Shown here: positions 46,236 through 56,645 of the stretch, piece by piece
Position numbering within the stretch: position 1 is the stretch's first letter
Layout: every line of letters begins with the position of its first letter
NCBI GenBank assembly: GCA_016709315.1
Contig: JADJMZ010000006.1
Span: 124,001-188,000 of the forward strand
Reading direction: 5' to 3'
DNA length: 64,000 bases
Origin: Ignavibacteria bacterium
GTDB taxonomy: Bacteria; Bacteroidota; Ignavibacteria; Tepidaquicellales; Tepidaquicellaceae
The notes under the pieces: generated by a model
The model's database searches: none
What the model saw: the letters and a program-made list of their open reading frames with translations, nothing else
What the model was told of the DNA's origin: nothing
Made by a program: the position numbers and the translations under genes

Positions 46236-47303
46236 TTATCTTAATCTTGAATACACTTTCGGATCAAACGCTTCTCTTATTGCTTCGCCGATAAATGTTA
46301 TGCAAAGCAGTGTCAGGAACAGTGAGATCAGAGGCGTGGCAATAAGCCACCAGTGCTCGATGTTGCTCAATCCCTGCTGCATAAGCTGTCCCCAGCTTGG
46401 AGTGGGAGGCGGCAGACCGAATCCCAGAAAGTCTAAGGAAACAAGAGAAAAAATATTTGCAACTATTGCAAACGGAGCGTAAGAAATTATAGGTGTAAGT
46501 GAATTCGGAAGTATGTGCTTAAAAATGATCGTCTTGTTTTCAGCTCCCATTGAAACAGCCGCTGATACATAATCACGCGCCTTTTCCCTGTAAAACTCTC
46601 CTCTCATGTAATAAGTAATTCCGATCCATCCGAACAGCGTAAGAATAAATGTGAGCAGAAGAAAATTCGGCTGAAGAATAGAACTGATAATGATGATCAC
46701 ATACAAAAAAGGAAGTGTGCTCCATATCTCTATTAATCTCAATCCGAAAATGTCTAATTTCCCTCCGTAAAATCCGAGAGATGAACCTATTGCAACTCCG
46801 ATAATATAAGAAAGGAGAGTTACTACAAGTGCAAAAGATATTCCAATGTTAAATCCGTAAAGGAGTCTTGCAAAAACATCCCTTCCCCTGTCATCAGTTC
46901 CTGCAAAATGCTCTGCAGATGGCGGATGAGGAGGATTTCCTTCAAGTTCATTCAGAAGATTTTCATTTGGTCCGAACGGATATACCGGAAGAAATACCCA
47001 GTTCCCCTTATCAGCTTCCTTATATTCCTGATTCAGGATCCTGTAATTTGCCTCACCGTATGCATCTTTTGTTTGTCCAAGATCTGTTGACATGTAAGTC
47101 TTGAATAACGGGAAGTAATAATCACCGTTGTATTTCACAAGAAGCGCATTCCTGCCGACAAACAACGGAAAGATAAATGATATTATATACAATATCAGAA
47201 TTGCCAGAAAAGAATAATAGCCTCTTTTAAGAGTTTTGAACTTTCTCCATCTTTTCTGAAGAAGAGATGTCGATACTTTCTTTACTGAATTGTTTTCAGC
47301 CAT
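46236..47303 (-). CDS. oppC: oligopeptide ABC transporter permease
   Basis: 355 residues. N-terminal TM at about 30-50, a long periplasmic segment with HFAGTDDRGRDVFARLLYG (the OppC signature), then five TM helices with the EAA loop AAVSMGAENKTIIFKHILPN contacting the ATPases, and the end RLR. Pairs with OppB as the peptide channel. The extra-long external loop (about 60-125) is also seen in OppC of related bacteria. Confidence 0.92.
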   Translation of the reverse strand: MAENNSVKKVSTSLLQKRWRKFKTLKRGYYSFLAILILYIISFIFPLFVGRNALLVKYNGDYYFPLFKTYMSTDLGQTKDAYGEANYRILNQEYKEADKGNWVFLPVYPFGPNENLLNELEGNPPHPPSAEHFAGTDDRGRDVFARLLYGFNIGISFALVVTLLSYIIGVAIGSSLGFYGGKLDIFGLRLIEIWSTLPFLYVIIIISSILQPNFLLLTFILTLFGWIGITYYMRGEFYREKARDYVSAAVSMGAENKTIIFKHILPNSLTPIISYAPFAIVANIFSLVSLDFLGFGLPPPTPSWGQLMQQGLSNIEHWWLIATPLISLFLTLLCITFIGEAIREAFDPKVYSRLR

Positions 47304-47344
47304 TTTGTCAGTTAGCGGTGTTTGAAATTAAAATTCTGAAAAAA

Positions 47345-48368
47345 TTATTTAAATCTGATCCTCGGATCCACTATTGCATAAAGTATATCTGATAATATAT
47401 TTCCAATAAGCAGCAAAACTGTTGAGATTACAAGTATTCCCATCACAACGGGATAATCTCTTTCGATTATTGATTCATAACCGAGAAGTCCCATTCCGTT
47501 TATATTGAAAACTTTTTCAATAAGGAAACTTCCTGCAAGGACTAAGGAAATAGCATGACCTAATCCTGTGGAAATCGGTATCAGCGAATTTCTCAGTGCA
47601 TGTCCGAATATTACTTTCTTTTCGGAAAGCCCTTTTGAATATGCAGTCCTGATATAATCCTGACTAAGATTTTCAATAACGGAGTTTTTGTAAGGATAGT
47701 AAGAGTTGCAAAACTTCCTATCATGTAAGAAAGCACAGGAAGAAATGTATGCTGTACCTGATCCCAGATCTTTTCAGACGAACTTAGTAATTCCCAGTCA
47801 GATGAACGGAATCCTCCAAGCGGAAATACGTCCCAGAAACTTCCTCCTCCGAAAAGCACCAGCATCATTGCTCCGAATGCAAATCCGGGTATTGAGTATC
47901 CGATAAACACAAGAGCTGAGGAAACAAAATCAAATGTTGATCCATTCTTGACAGCTTTATACACCCCCAGGGGAACACATATAAGGTATGTTAATGAAAA
48001 TCCTATAAGTCCGAAATATATTGAAACCGGAAACCTTGAAGAGATCACATCCCAGACGGGTTCATTGTACTTGTATGAATTGCCCAGATCAAACTGAACA
48101 AGATTTCCCACCCAGATAATGTATCTTTCATAAATAGGTTTGTCGAAACCGTAGAATTTTTTAATTCTTCAATTGCTTCCTGCGGAATGCTCTGTGTAGT
48201 GTTATTATTGCCCTGCTCGCTGCCTTGCTGTCCGCCTGTCCTCATTTGCATGATCGCCATTTCAAGCGGACCGCCCGGTACGAATTGTAATATCAAAAAA
48301 GTTACAAGAGTAATTCCAAGGAACGTAGGAATTATCAGCAGAAATCTTCTGATAAAATAAGAAGTCAT
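47345..48368 (-). CDS. oppB: oligopeptide ABC transporter permease (two frameshifts)
   Basis: Three frames join to one OppB: MTSYFIRRFLLIIPTFLGIT from ATG 48368 through EAIEELKK; then FYGFDKPIYERYIIWVGNLVQFDLGNSY to SFATLTILTK; then NSVIENLSQDYIRTAYSKGLSEKKVIFGHALRNSL, with the EAA loop, ending DPRIRFK at TAA 47345. The joins near 48156-48161 and 47684-47688 both lie in A/T homopolymers and each need one extra A on the minus strand. Probably an intact gene in the organism. It is 4 bp after oppA. Confidence 0.85.
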
Positions 48369-48372
48369 ATAA

Positions 48373-50341
48373 TTATTGATTCAGTTTAATTTTTTCACCT
48401 TTGTTCTCACGTGTTGCAAGTTCAAGCCAGTAAGAATTATCAACTTCTTCAGTCGGAAGTTTCTTTGATTTATCCTTAATTGCTTCCATATATTTTTGGT
48501 CTTTTGCAGGATCGAGCCACCACATTGCAAAGACCGGCTGCTCTGTGCCGCTGTAATAATCATCAAATCTTGATACGATCCATTTCGGGTAACCGAATTT
48601 GTTATGCCACATTAATCTCACATAATCGGCATACCAGCCGTAAACATAGGGCTGCATTGCATAAATTATACTGTCCATTTGTCTTGTAAGAGCAACTCTT
48701 TCTTCTTTTGAATCTGTAATGTTGTATCTTTCCACAAGCTGATCTATATCCTTGCTTGCAAATCCCGGCCAGTTAGTGCTGTTCGTGTCGTTTGCAGTTT
48801 TTGAAGCAATATTAAATTCATGACTCGGTGGATTCTGACCGCCCCAGGCAACAGGTATCAGAGAGAAATTTCTCTGATTTCCAATCTTGAATTGTGTAGT
48901 ACCATCAACCTGTTTCAGATTCAGTTTTACTCCGGCTTTTTTCAGATCTTCCTGAAAAACAGTAAAGTATCTTTCCTGACTCGGCTGTGTGAAAGTCAGA
49001 TCAACTTCAAATGCTGATCCGTTTTTCATTCTGTAACCTTCGGAGTTCTTATCTTTCCAGCCGGCTTCTTCAAGAAGTGCAATAGCGCTGTCAAGATTAA
49101 ATCCTGTCAGAGGGTTATTCGGATTCTCATAAGGAGTTGCAGGAAAATTTGATTTTGTAGGTTTGTATGCTTTGTAAAATAATTTTTCATTATACTTTAC
49201 TCTGTCAAAAAGCATTTGAAAAGCTTTTCTGACTTTGAGATCATCAAATGGCGGCTTTCTCATGTTGAAGGCAAGTCCGGAAAGTCCGGCAGGATTCTGA
49301 TTGAAAATTCTTTTCTTCATTACAGTTCCCTGTTTGACTTCATCAAAGTCAGTTTTTTCAGCCCACCACTGCGCTCTGTTAACCGAATAAACATCAGTCT
49401 CACCTTTTTTGAATTTCTCATACATAAGTGTTTCGTCCTGTATGACTTCCGTCTTGATAATATCAAAATTATTCAGACCGGTAGCCCATCTTTCCTTTTC
49501 TCCCCAGTAATCACTTCTTCTTCTTAATGTTACTGATCTACCTTTGTCAACGTCCTCTTTTCTTACATAATAAGGTCCGCTTCCCGGAACGACTTCGTAA
49601 TTAAATTTATCAAGATAATCTTTTGCTGAAATGTTTCCGATGATATGCGCAGGAAGAATTCTAATTCCTGATGCAATTGATAATGGCAGCCATCCGTCTT
49701 TTTTCGCTTTATAAGTTACTATATACTTGCTTTCAGCAACAGGGTTGGAAAGATAGGTCATATATACTTCACCAGTGCCGGATAATAATCCAGGGTCAGT
49801 AGCGAGTTTCCAAGTTGCTATTACATCTTCCGAAGTAACCGGTTTACCGTCAGCCCATCTGGCATTCGGATTTATTCTGAATCTGTAAGTTTTCTTGTCC
49901 GGTGAAACCTGCCAGTGAGAAGCTAATCTCGGTGCATAGTCTTCGTTAACCGGATCTGTGCTGAGCAGACTTTCATATACAAGATTCTGCATCATCCTTG
50001 TATAATATGAATTCTCGTCTTTTCCGTATTGTCTCAGTGAAGCCGGAAAGTCCGGTATTGACCAGGAGATCGAACCGCCTTTAACAGCTTTCGGATCTCC
50101 TAAATAATTATAATCTGTATTAGTTGTCCAACCTTCGCCCGTAAAACCATTACCTCCCATTTCAGCCGAAACTGACGGATCTGCTCCCCGGAGGAGTATC
50201 GAATTGTTTGATTGAAATAGGTTTTGTATCGGCAGATGTTTTTGTAGTTGTTGTTTTGTTGTCTTTGCTTCCGCAGGATATTAAAAGGGTTGAACTGATA
50301 AAAATAGCAATTGTGAGAAGAGTAAGTTTTATCTTCTTCAT
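48373..50341 (-). CDS. oppA: extracellular oligopeptide-binding lipoprotein (one frameshift)
   Basis: ATG 50341, with AAGGAG just upstream, gives MKKIKLTLLTIAIFISSTLL followed by the lipobox I-S-C, then a linker to TPPG; deleting one G from the four-G run near 50193 continues ADPSVSAEMGGNGFTGEGW into the 595-residue frame. SBP family 5 marks: SHWQVSPDKKTYRFRINPNARWADGKPVTSEDV (cluster near residue 120) and FDDLKVRKAFQMLFDR. Binds peptides and delivers them to OppBC. First gene of the operon. Confidence 0.9.
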
Positions 50342-50478
50342 TAATAGTCTCCTTTGTTATTAATTTTGTTCAATATAAAAAATCAATATTTAAATTAATA
50401 GTTTTTTGCAGTCCATTAATATTCCACTCTGTTCACGACAAAATTTTCCGGAGAGAATTTCTCACAGAAGACCGCAGA

Positions 50479-50549
50479 ATTTTCACGCAGATTTTCGCAA
50501 AGACAAGATTATTAAATAGATTATTTGCGTAAATCTGCGAGAAAATATT
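50479..50549. repeat. CGCAGATTTTCGCAAA inverted repeat
   Basis: CGCAGATTTTCGCAAA (50486-50501) and TTTGCGTAAATCTGCG (50524-50539) pair with one mismatch, and the stem extends outward through ATTTTC/GAAAAT. Non-coding hairpin upstream of the opp operon. Confidence 0.75.
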
Positions 50550-50633
50550 TTGTCATGTGCATAGAATATTTCGATAATCAAAATTCACAATTCAGTATTT
50601 GAAATTCAACAAACTTCGTTCTGAAATGTGAAG

Positions 50634-51011
50634 TTGGATGTAAATATTTTCCCTGTGATGAGAAAAAAACTGCTTTCGAATAGAAAAGATTTACTGATGA
50701 TTTAAAAAGATTTACATTCGATGAGGAAAGATTTGCGGTTACACGGTAAAGATTTTCCAACGCACGGTAAAGATTTCCCAACGCACAGTAAAGATTTCAT
50801 ATCAAACCGAATTTATTTATCAGCGAACAGATAAAATTGTGTTGCGTCATGAAGAAATCTTATATTGCTTAGTAAAGATTCATTTAATTGCGGTATTGAT
50901 TCTCTGTTGTGCAGTAAGTATTTAGTAATGGCAGGGAAAGATTTTGAATCGTTCAGTAAAAATGTTTATACGAATGACTTCGATTTCATTTTCGGTGGCT
51001 TCGATTTTGTT
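50634..51011. repeat. 18-unit tandem array of exact 21-bp period, degenerate
   Basis: Eighteen consecutive 21-bp units without a single length change, sharing a core close to GTAAAGATTT at fixed phase (clearest at 50739-50801). Ends of units vary, often TCG/ACG then CACGGT or TTCAGT. On + the frame reads heptapeptides like T-H-G-K-D-F-P but contains three stops; on - it reads N-L-Y-R-x-x-x. Either a decayed heptapeptide-repeat gene or a non-coding, helically phased array. Confidence 0.9.
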
Positions 51012-51120
51012 TTCGGAATCAGGAATCAGGAATTGGGGATTATTTTAGATGGTCACATTCTTTCGGCGAGAAACGTTGAATAATATTTCACGAAATTAAA
51101 ACAATATTATAAATCAAAAA

Positions 51121-51252
51121 GCTTGTTTCTCACAGATGACACAGATTAACACAGATTAGACTCTGCATTTTTCTTTCAATTTTTTGAATATTCGGGTAAG
51201 AGTATAAGAGTATATCTGTGAAAGTCTTTGTCATCTGTGAGAGAAAAACTTG
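51121..51252. repeat. CTCACAGATGACA inverted repeat
   Basis: TTTCTCACAGATGACA (about 51125-51140) and TGTCATCTGTGAGAGAAA (about 51229-51247) are inverted, flanked by GCTTG and CTTG, with about 90 bp between. No ORF within. It lies in the 1.1-kb gap between oppA and the sugar dehydrogenase. Confidence 0.7.
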
Positions 51253-51434
51253 TCCGCCTGCTTTACAAAGCTAAGGATATTGTTTATCAAATTCTGTGAA
51301 AACCTATTAACTTCAATATGACAATTCATTTTTCTATCTTTATCAAAAAATAAATCATAAACATTAAAAATATTTTTCTGTCATGTAATATTTATTTTAA
51401 ATATTTCACGGGCAAAAAATCAGGAGCAAATCAA

Positions 51435-52905
51435 ATGAACAAAACAAAAATTTTATTAACAATACTGTTTTCATTGTTTTTAATAAGATATTCAAATTCA
51501 CAGCCTTTCCAGCTAGTCAATGCCTTTTCTAATGTTACATTCAGTAATCCTGTATTTGTAACTCATGCAAATGACGCAACAAACAGAGTGTTTGTCATTG
51601 AAAGATTAGGAAAAATAAAAGTAATGCCGAATGATTCAAATACAACAAATGTAAAAGTTTTTCTGGATGTAACAAATTTAAATAACGGATCCACTTATCA
51701 GGAAAGAGGTCTTCTTGGACTTGCATTCCATCCTAACTATGCTTCCAATGGATATTTTTATATTTACTATACAAGAACCGGCGACGGGGCGAATGTTCTG
51801 TCAAGATTTTCAAGAAGTATTAATGATCCGGATAAAGCGGATTCTTTAAGCGAACAGGTTCTCTGGGCTGTAGCCGATCCATACTCTAATCATAACGGAG
51901 GAATTTTGTTTTTCGGACTTGACGGATTCCTTTATTGCGGAATGGGTGACGGCGGAAGCGGCGGCGATCCGGGTAACAGAGCTCAGAACACAAATGAAAT
52001 GCTCGGGAAAGTTCACAGAGTAGATGTCAATACAACTTCCGGCGGAAACAATTACGGAATACCTCCGACAAATCCTTTTGCAGGAGGAGGCGGAAGACCA
52101 GAGATCTTTACTTACGGTATGAGAAATCCCTGGAGAATGAGTCAGGACGCAGCTACGGGACTAATTTATTGCGGTGACGTAGGACAGGAATCCTGGGAAG
52201 AGATCAACATACTGGAAGTCGGGAAAAATTACGGATGGAGATGCTATGAAGGAGTTCATACTTATAACACCAGCGGCTGCGGAGTTATAACTAATTATAC
52301 TTTTCCGATAAAGGAATATTCCTCTTCAAGCCCGAACTCTGAATGTTCAATTACAGGCGGTTATGTTTACAGAGGTCTCAGAAGACCGGAACTTACAGGA
52401 AGATATATCTACGGAGATTATTGCAGCAGGAAGATCTGGAAACTGAAATATGAAGGAGGTATTGTTACAGAAGATGAACTTCTGGTTACTGCGACTTCAA
52501 GTATATATTCTTTCGGATCTGATCAGCAGAACGAATTGTATGTCTGCTGTGCAAACGGAATTGTTTACAGATTCAATAAAAGCGATCTCGTTGGGGTAAA
52601 TAATAATCTGAACATCGTTCCGGAAAACTTTTCGCTTGATCAGAATTATCCGAATCCTTTTAATCCATCAACAAGCATTAAGTACTCAGTTCCGGAATTG
52701 TCAAAAGTTAAGCTGTCAGTTTTTGATATAAGCGGAAAAGAAGTTAATACACTGGTAAATACTAATCAGCTTCCCGGTGAATACAATATCAGATGGAACG
52801 GAAAAGATGCTTTCGGAAATAGTGTTCCGAGCGGTGCATATTTTTATAATCTTACAGCCAGGGAAAATTTTTTCTGAAACGAAAAGAATGGTTCTTATTA
52901 AATAA
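51435..52905 (+). CDS. secreted PQQ-type sugar dehydrogenase (glucose/sorbosone family) with type IX sorting tail
   Basis: Signal peptide MNKTKILLTILFSLFLIRYSNS, then the soluble quinoprotein six-blade propeller: RVFVIERLGKIKVM, RGLLGLAFHPNYASNGYFYIYY, GMGDGGSGGDPGNRAQN, GMRNPWRMS, DVGQESWEEIN, GGYVYRG. The tail from about residue 400 is LDQNYPNPFNPST...VPSGAYFYNLTA, the type IX C-terminal sorting domain. The frame stops early at 52877 in a six-T run; removing one T gives NFSETKRMVLIK and TAA at 52903, the standard ending. Oxidises sugars or aldehydes at the cell surface in the family; exact substrate unknown. Confidence 0.88.
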
Positions 52906-52965
52906 AAAGTTTTTAGTTAAAACCATTTTTCTTGCTGAGTAGTCTGTCTCCAGACTAAGGTTTTA

Positions 52966-53036
52966 CCTCAAAGACTCGAAGACACAAAGTAAAAAATTTA
53001 AAACAACAATCTTTATGCCTTTGAGTCTTTGTGTTA
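52966..53036. repeat. CTCAAAGACTC-type hairpin repeat
   Basis: CCTCAAAGACTCGAAGACAC (52966-52985) is inverted against CTTTGAGTCTTTGTGT (about 53019-53034). Same family as the hairpins near 30980, 40707 and 59502. It lies just after the sugar dehydrogenase. Confidence 0.7.
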
Positions 53037-53130
53037 ATTTTAATTTTTCAGTTTTGAGACACACTCCAGGCAAATTTTAAAATTCATTTAAGCACATTTG
53101 TTAAAGCCTGGTCAACTTTACTCAAAATAA

Positions 53131-53168
53131 AAAAAGAGAACTGGCTTTATTGTCAGTTCTCTTTTAAT
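53131..53168. terminator. bidirectional terminator between convergent genes
   Basis: AAAAGAGAACTG and CAGTTCTCTTTT form a 12-bp stem over GCTTTATTGT, with flanking A and T runs, between the sugar dehydrogenase (+) and the next gene (-). Confidence 0.85.
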
Positions 53169-53228
53169 TAAATAAAAATTTGTTTCATCATTCCCTGTCT
53201 TCAGACTGTGAATGATGGGCGATTAATT

Positions 53229-54064
53229 TTATTTTACTAGTATCATCTTCTTTACTTCAAACCCGTCCTTAGATGTAAGTTTGTAATAATAAACTCCGCT
53301 TGTAAGCTTGTACTGATCAGCATTTATGCTTATTGAATAATTTCCCGGTCTGTAGTATTGATTATTTATAAGTGAAGCAGCTTCCTTTCCTTCAATGTTA
53401 TAAATTACAAGAGATACTTCAGATGAGTTAGATATATTAAAATTAATTTTCGTTTCCGGATTGAAAGGGTTAGGATAGTTCTGTTCAAGCTCGAATGATT
53501 TTATGATACTGCTGTTACCTGCAATTCCCGACGGAGGAATAATGCTTATCAGAAAATTGTTAGCGTAATTCCATTTGTCACCGTCCGAACTGCTGCTGTT
53601 GTTTGTGGAATTCCGTTTGCGAAAATAGTATCGGTAACATTTGGAGTTGACGGAGCAATATATTTGAATGTAAATTTAACTGTATCTCCTGAGAAAAGTT
53701 TTGGACGCTTGTGCGTCGGTTCAAATCCAGCACCCGGAACCTGCTCGTCTCTTCTGAGTCCCGTATCAAGAGGAGTTGTAATTACATTTCCCAGACTGGT
53801 GGAAATATCACCCGCCTGCTATTGCAGGACCTTTGGAAATTCTAAGAACATAAACTGCTGTGTCGTTTGCTCTTACTGATGAAGGTCCGTGTAATAGTGA
53901 CATTCACAGTATCATTCGGTTCGAACTCATGACAGACGCAGCCGATATCATTACGATTTTTTTTGTGAATCCGACTATGCCGTCCTTGAATGCCATTATA
54001 TTCTGATAAATAAGGAAAAGAAATCCTATAAAAATAAAAATGAAATTGTCCTGAGTATTTTCAT
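53229..54064 (-). CDS. secreted CxCH 'choice-of-anchor V'-like protein with type IX sorting tail (several frameshifts)
   Basis: Reconstructed across about five single-base indels from ATG 54064: MKILRTISFLFF...GFLFLIYQ (signal peptide), AFKDGIVGFTKKNRNDIGCVCHEFEPNDTVNVTIT, AVYVLRISKGPAIAGG, DISTSLGNVITTPLDTG, KLFSGDTVKFTFKYIAPST, then SSDGDKWNYANNFLI, ELEQNYPNPFNPET and SGVYYYKLTSKDGFEVKKM to TAA at 53229. The C-V-C-H motif after TKK...G resembles the CxxCH start of choice-of-anchor V (reelin-like) domains of this lineage; the sorting tail indicates type IX export. The indels are mostly in homopolymers (A8, T5), so the gene is probably intact in vivo. Confidence 0.65.
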
Positions 54065-54150
54065 ATTGATATTGTTTAAATAAATTTTTTTGGTCAGTTA
54101 TTTTTATCAATTTACTTTTCGGATTTCTTAAATTCAATTATGTAATTTGT

Positions 54151-54307
54151 GAGACTTCTGAAAAAACAACTCTCCCCGGATTGTCATTTCTTCTCACATT
54201 GCCCCGAAGCAGGAATGCTCCTGTCGAGATCCATTATTAAGTTAGTTTTCAATGATTGGATCCCCGCCAGGAGCACGCGGGGATGACAGTATGGTTTTTC
54301 AGGAGTC
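54151..54307. mobile_element. MITE-like palindromic element, copy 2
   Basis: Ends GAGACTTCTGAAAAAAC and GTTTTTCAGGAGTC are inverted. Inside, TTGTCATTTCTTC...(left, diverged) opposes GGATCCCCGCCAGGAGCACG...GGGGATGACAGT (right, same as the 40.9- and 57.9-kb copies). No ORF. The 373-bp gap 54065-54437 otherwise holds only the heptamer array and the leader of the methyltransferase gene. Confidence 0.7.
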
Positions 54308-54335
54308 GCTAATTGCTAATTGCTAATTGTTAATT
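54308..54335. repeat. heptamer array (GCTAATT)x4
   Basis: Three GCTAATT units and one GTTAATT, starting at the base after the palindromic element. Confidence 0.85.
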
Positions 54336-54437
54336 GCATTTCTAATTAATATTGTAAATCATATTCTAATTCAATAATTTAACCTTAAATCAATAAATAA
54401 CTTAAAATTATTTTCATACTGAATTAAACATTTACTG

Positions 54438-55066
54438 ATGTTCAATAAATCGAGGAAGAAATTAGTCAATTCTATCAAAGATGTAGTAAAATCGGTACTC
54501 AGGGAAAACGGATATACTCAGACTTATATTCCTTTCGAAAGGCATTCGAATGAATATGTTGTGAAACATTCAAAGATAAGTTACCCTGTTTGTGATTACG
54601 GACTGCCCATTCCGCCGGTGGAACTAAGGTCGGGTTACGAAACTGATGATAAGGAATTCATTGAAAATTCGAGACAGGATATAAAAAATCTAATTGAGAT
54701 CGCTGAAAGATCGGGAATGAAATTCGAACAAACAAAAACCATTCTTGATTTTGGTTGCAGTTCCGGCAGGATGATAAGAAGTCTTAAGCCCTATGCAGAT
54801 ACGAAAGAGATCTGGGGACGGATGTAAACGCTGATCATATTTACTGGTGCAGTAGATATCTGAAGCCGCCGTTCAATTTTGCAGTGAATACATTCAATCC
54901 TCATCTTCCTTTTGAAGACAGATATTTTGATCTTATTTATTCCGGTTCGGTATTCACTCATATTGATAATCTGATTGAATCCTGGCTTCTTGAGCTGAGA
55001 AGAATTCTTTCTGAGGACGGAAGACTTTATATTACGATCCATGACAATCATAATATGAAAGTAAAA
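54438..55066 (+). CDS. SAM-dependent methyltransferase, frameshifted and truncated
   Basis: N-terminal region MFNKSRKKLVNSIKDVVKSV..., then motif I ILDFGCSSGRMIRSL (about 110). At 54815 a G is missing from GGGG; restoring it gives WGTDVNADHIYWCSRYL, then LPFEDRYFDLIYSGSVFTHI and LRRILSEDGRLYITIHDN, the usual class I order. After about 55066 the sequence changes in frame to beta-propeller-like text, so about 50-100 C-terminal residues are missing. The lineage's similar genes act in glycan or small-molecule methylation, but the target is unknown. Confidence 0.7.
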
Positions 55067-56618
55067 AAAATATCCGTTACCAATCAGGTCACAGATATCC
55101 GGCAAATCACAGCAGATAATACCGGCAATTTTCAGTCTTATTCAGGAGGCAACACAAATGTCAGATGGTCTTATGCCGATCCTGTTTCACTCAGTGATTA
55201 CTGCAAGGTAAGCAGTAACGGTAATTACAGCATAGCGGGCTGGGACCTGAATTCCGAAAGAATTTCTCTTTATAACAATTTAAGTGCAGTCCCGGTCTGG
55301 GAGTTTTTTCTGATCCGAATGTATATTTGAATTATGTAGCGATCTCAGATACAGGAGGAATTATCGCCAACGGTTCTTATCAGAATATTTATCTTTTTGG
55401 TAATACAAATAATTCTCCCACTTTCAATTTCGATCTTACACGCCTTTCAGATACAGGAATTGCTTCAAGTCTTGATCTTACAGCAAACGGAAAGTTCATT
55501 GTTGCAGGAATATCGAGGGAAGATTCAAGTACCATTGTGGGATTTAGTTCTTCATCAACAAATCCCGTCTGGACAAAAAGGTTTGTGCCTACAGTTTCAA
55601 CAGGCGGAGCTTCAATTCAGGGAGTCAGAATTTCAGGAAATGATTCTATCGTAATTGTAAATACTTATGCAGAATTTATTGTGCTGAATACATTTACCGG
55701 TCAGCAGATATACAGGGGACTGATCAATCCGGGAAATCCCGGCAGCGGAACTCAGTCAGAGCAGGGTATCAGCGGTGACGGAAAACTTATCGCCACAATA
55801 AACTACGGCGGATTTCTACGCGTTTATCAGTGGAACGGAACTTCATATGTATTCTTATTTGGAAATCAGGAACCGCCCGGAGCATTCGTCAACTGGTATC
55901 TTCAGTTGATATATCCTATGACGGACAATATGTCGCAGCCGGAACACTGAATTTTATTTCTTCAAGTACATTAGACGGTAAGGTAAAAGTATTTAAATCA
56001 AGTAACGGAGGAACTCCGGTCTGGACTTATTCAGGATGCGGCGATGAAGTTTCGGCTTTGTCATTTTCCAAAAGCGGAAACATATTAAGCGCGTCATCGT
56101 GGGGAGAGTTCAGTCACAGTACCGAAGACCTGTACATATTCAAAACATTTGCCGGAGGGACTCCGATATACAAACTCAATACTCCCGGTTCATTGTTTTA
56201 CTGCAATACATCAGATGACGGAAGGACTGTAATTGCAGGAGGCAAAGGCGTACATGCGAGACAGTTTGGTATGGGCGGACTGCTTTATAACATAGAAGTT
56301 GACACTTCCGATAATCCCGTTTCAGTAAACAATATTTCTTCGGATATAAAAGGATTCGAACTATTTCAGAACTATCCGAATCCGTTTAATCCTTTTACAA
56401 AAATAGTTTACAATCTGAATTCAAATATTCAAAGCAATGTAAAGCTGAGTGTGTTTGATATTCTCGGAAATGAAGTGGTTACGCTTGTAAATGAAAAACA
56501 AAGTGCGGGAAGGCACGAAGCTGAACTTGACGGAAGCAGGCTTGCTTCAGGAATTTATTTTTACAAACTTACGGCAGGAAATTTTTCTGATACAAGGAAG
56601 TTAATTCTACTGAAATAG
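55067..56618 (+). CDS. beta-propeller surface protein with type IX sorting tail, 5'-truncated and frameshifted
   Basis: Repeating WD40/PQQ-like blades, for example VSSNGNYSIAGWDLNSERISLYN, LDLTANGKFIVAGISREDSS, VDISYDGQYVAAGTLN and LSFSKSGNILSASSWGEF, ending NYPNPFNPFTKIVYNLN and ASGIYFYKLTAGNFSDTRKLILLK. Frames change near 55307 (T6 run) and about 55890. No signal peptide is visible: the 5' part is replaced by the methyltransferase. Blade-like text begins about 55100-55130, so the start is approximate. Probably a secreted or surface-attached protein; function unknown. Confidence 0.7.
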
Positions 56619-56645
56619 ATTCAGTATGGCTGCGGAAATAAATTT

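Noticed and set aside
50578..51083. Two short proteins (67 residues on -, 72 on +) in the repeat region
   Set aside because: Both are frames through the 21-bp array; heptapeptide look comes from the DNA period. Stops interrupt the longer readings and there are no ribosome sites.
53695..53745. tRNA-like T-loop (GGTTCAAATCC) on the + strand
   Set aside because: The flanking bases do not pair as a 5-bp T-stem, no anticodon or acceptor arms precede it, and the opposite strand encodes the CxCH protein here.
53915..53935. Second T-loop-like GGTTCGAAC
   Set aside because: Flanks do not form a stem and it lies in the coding region of the same reconstructed gene.
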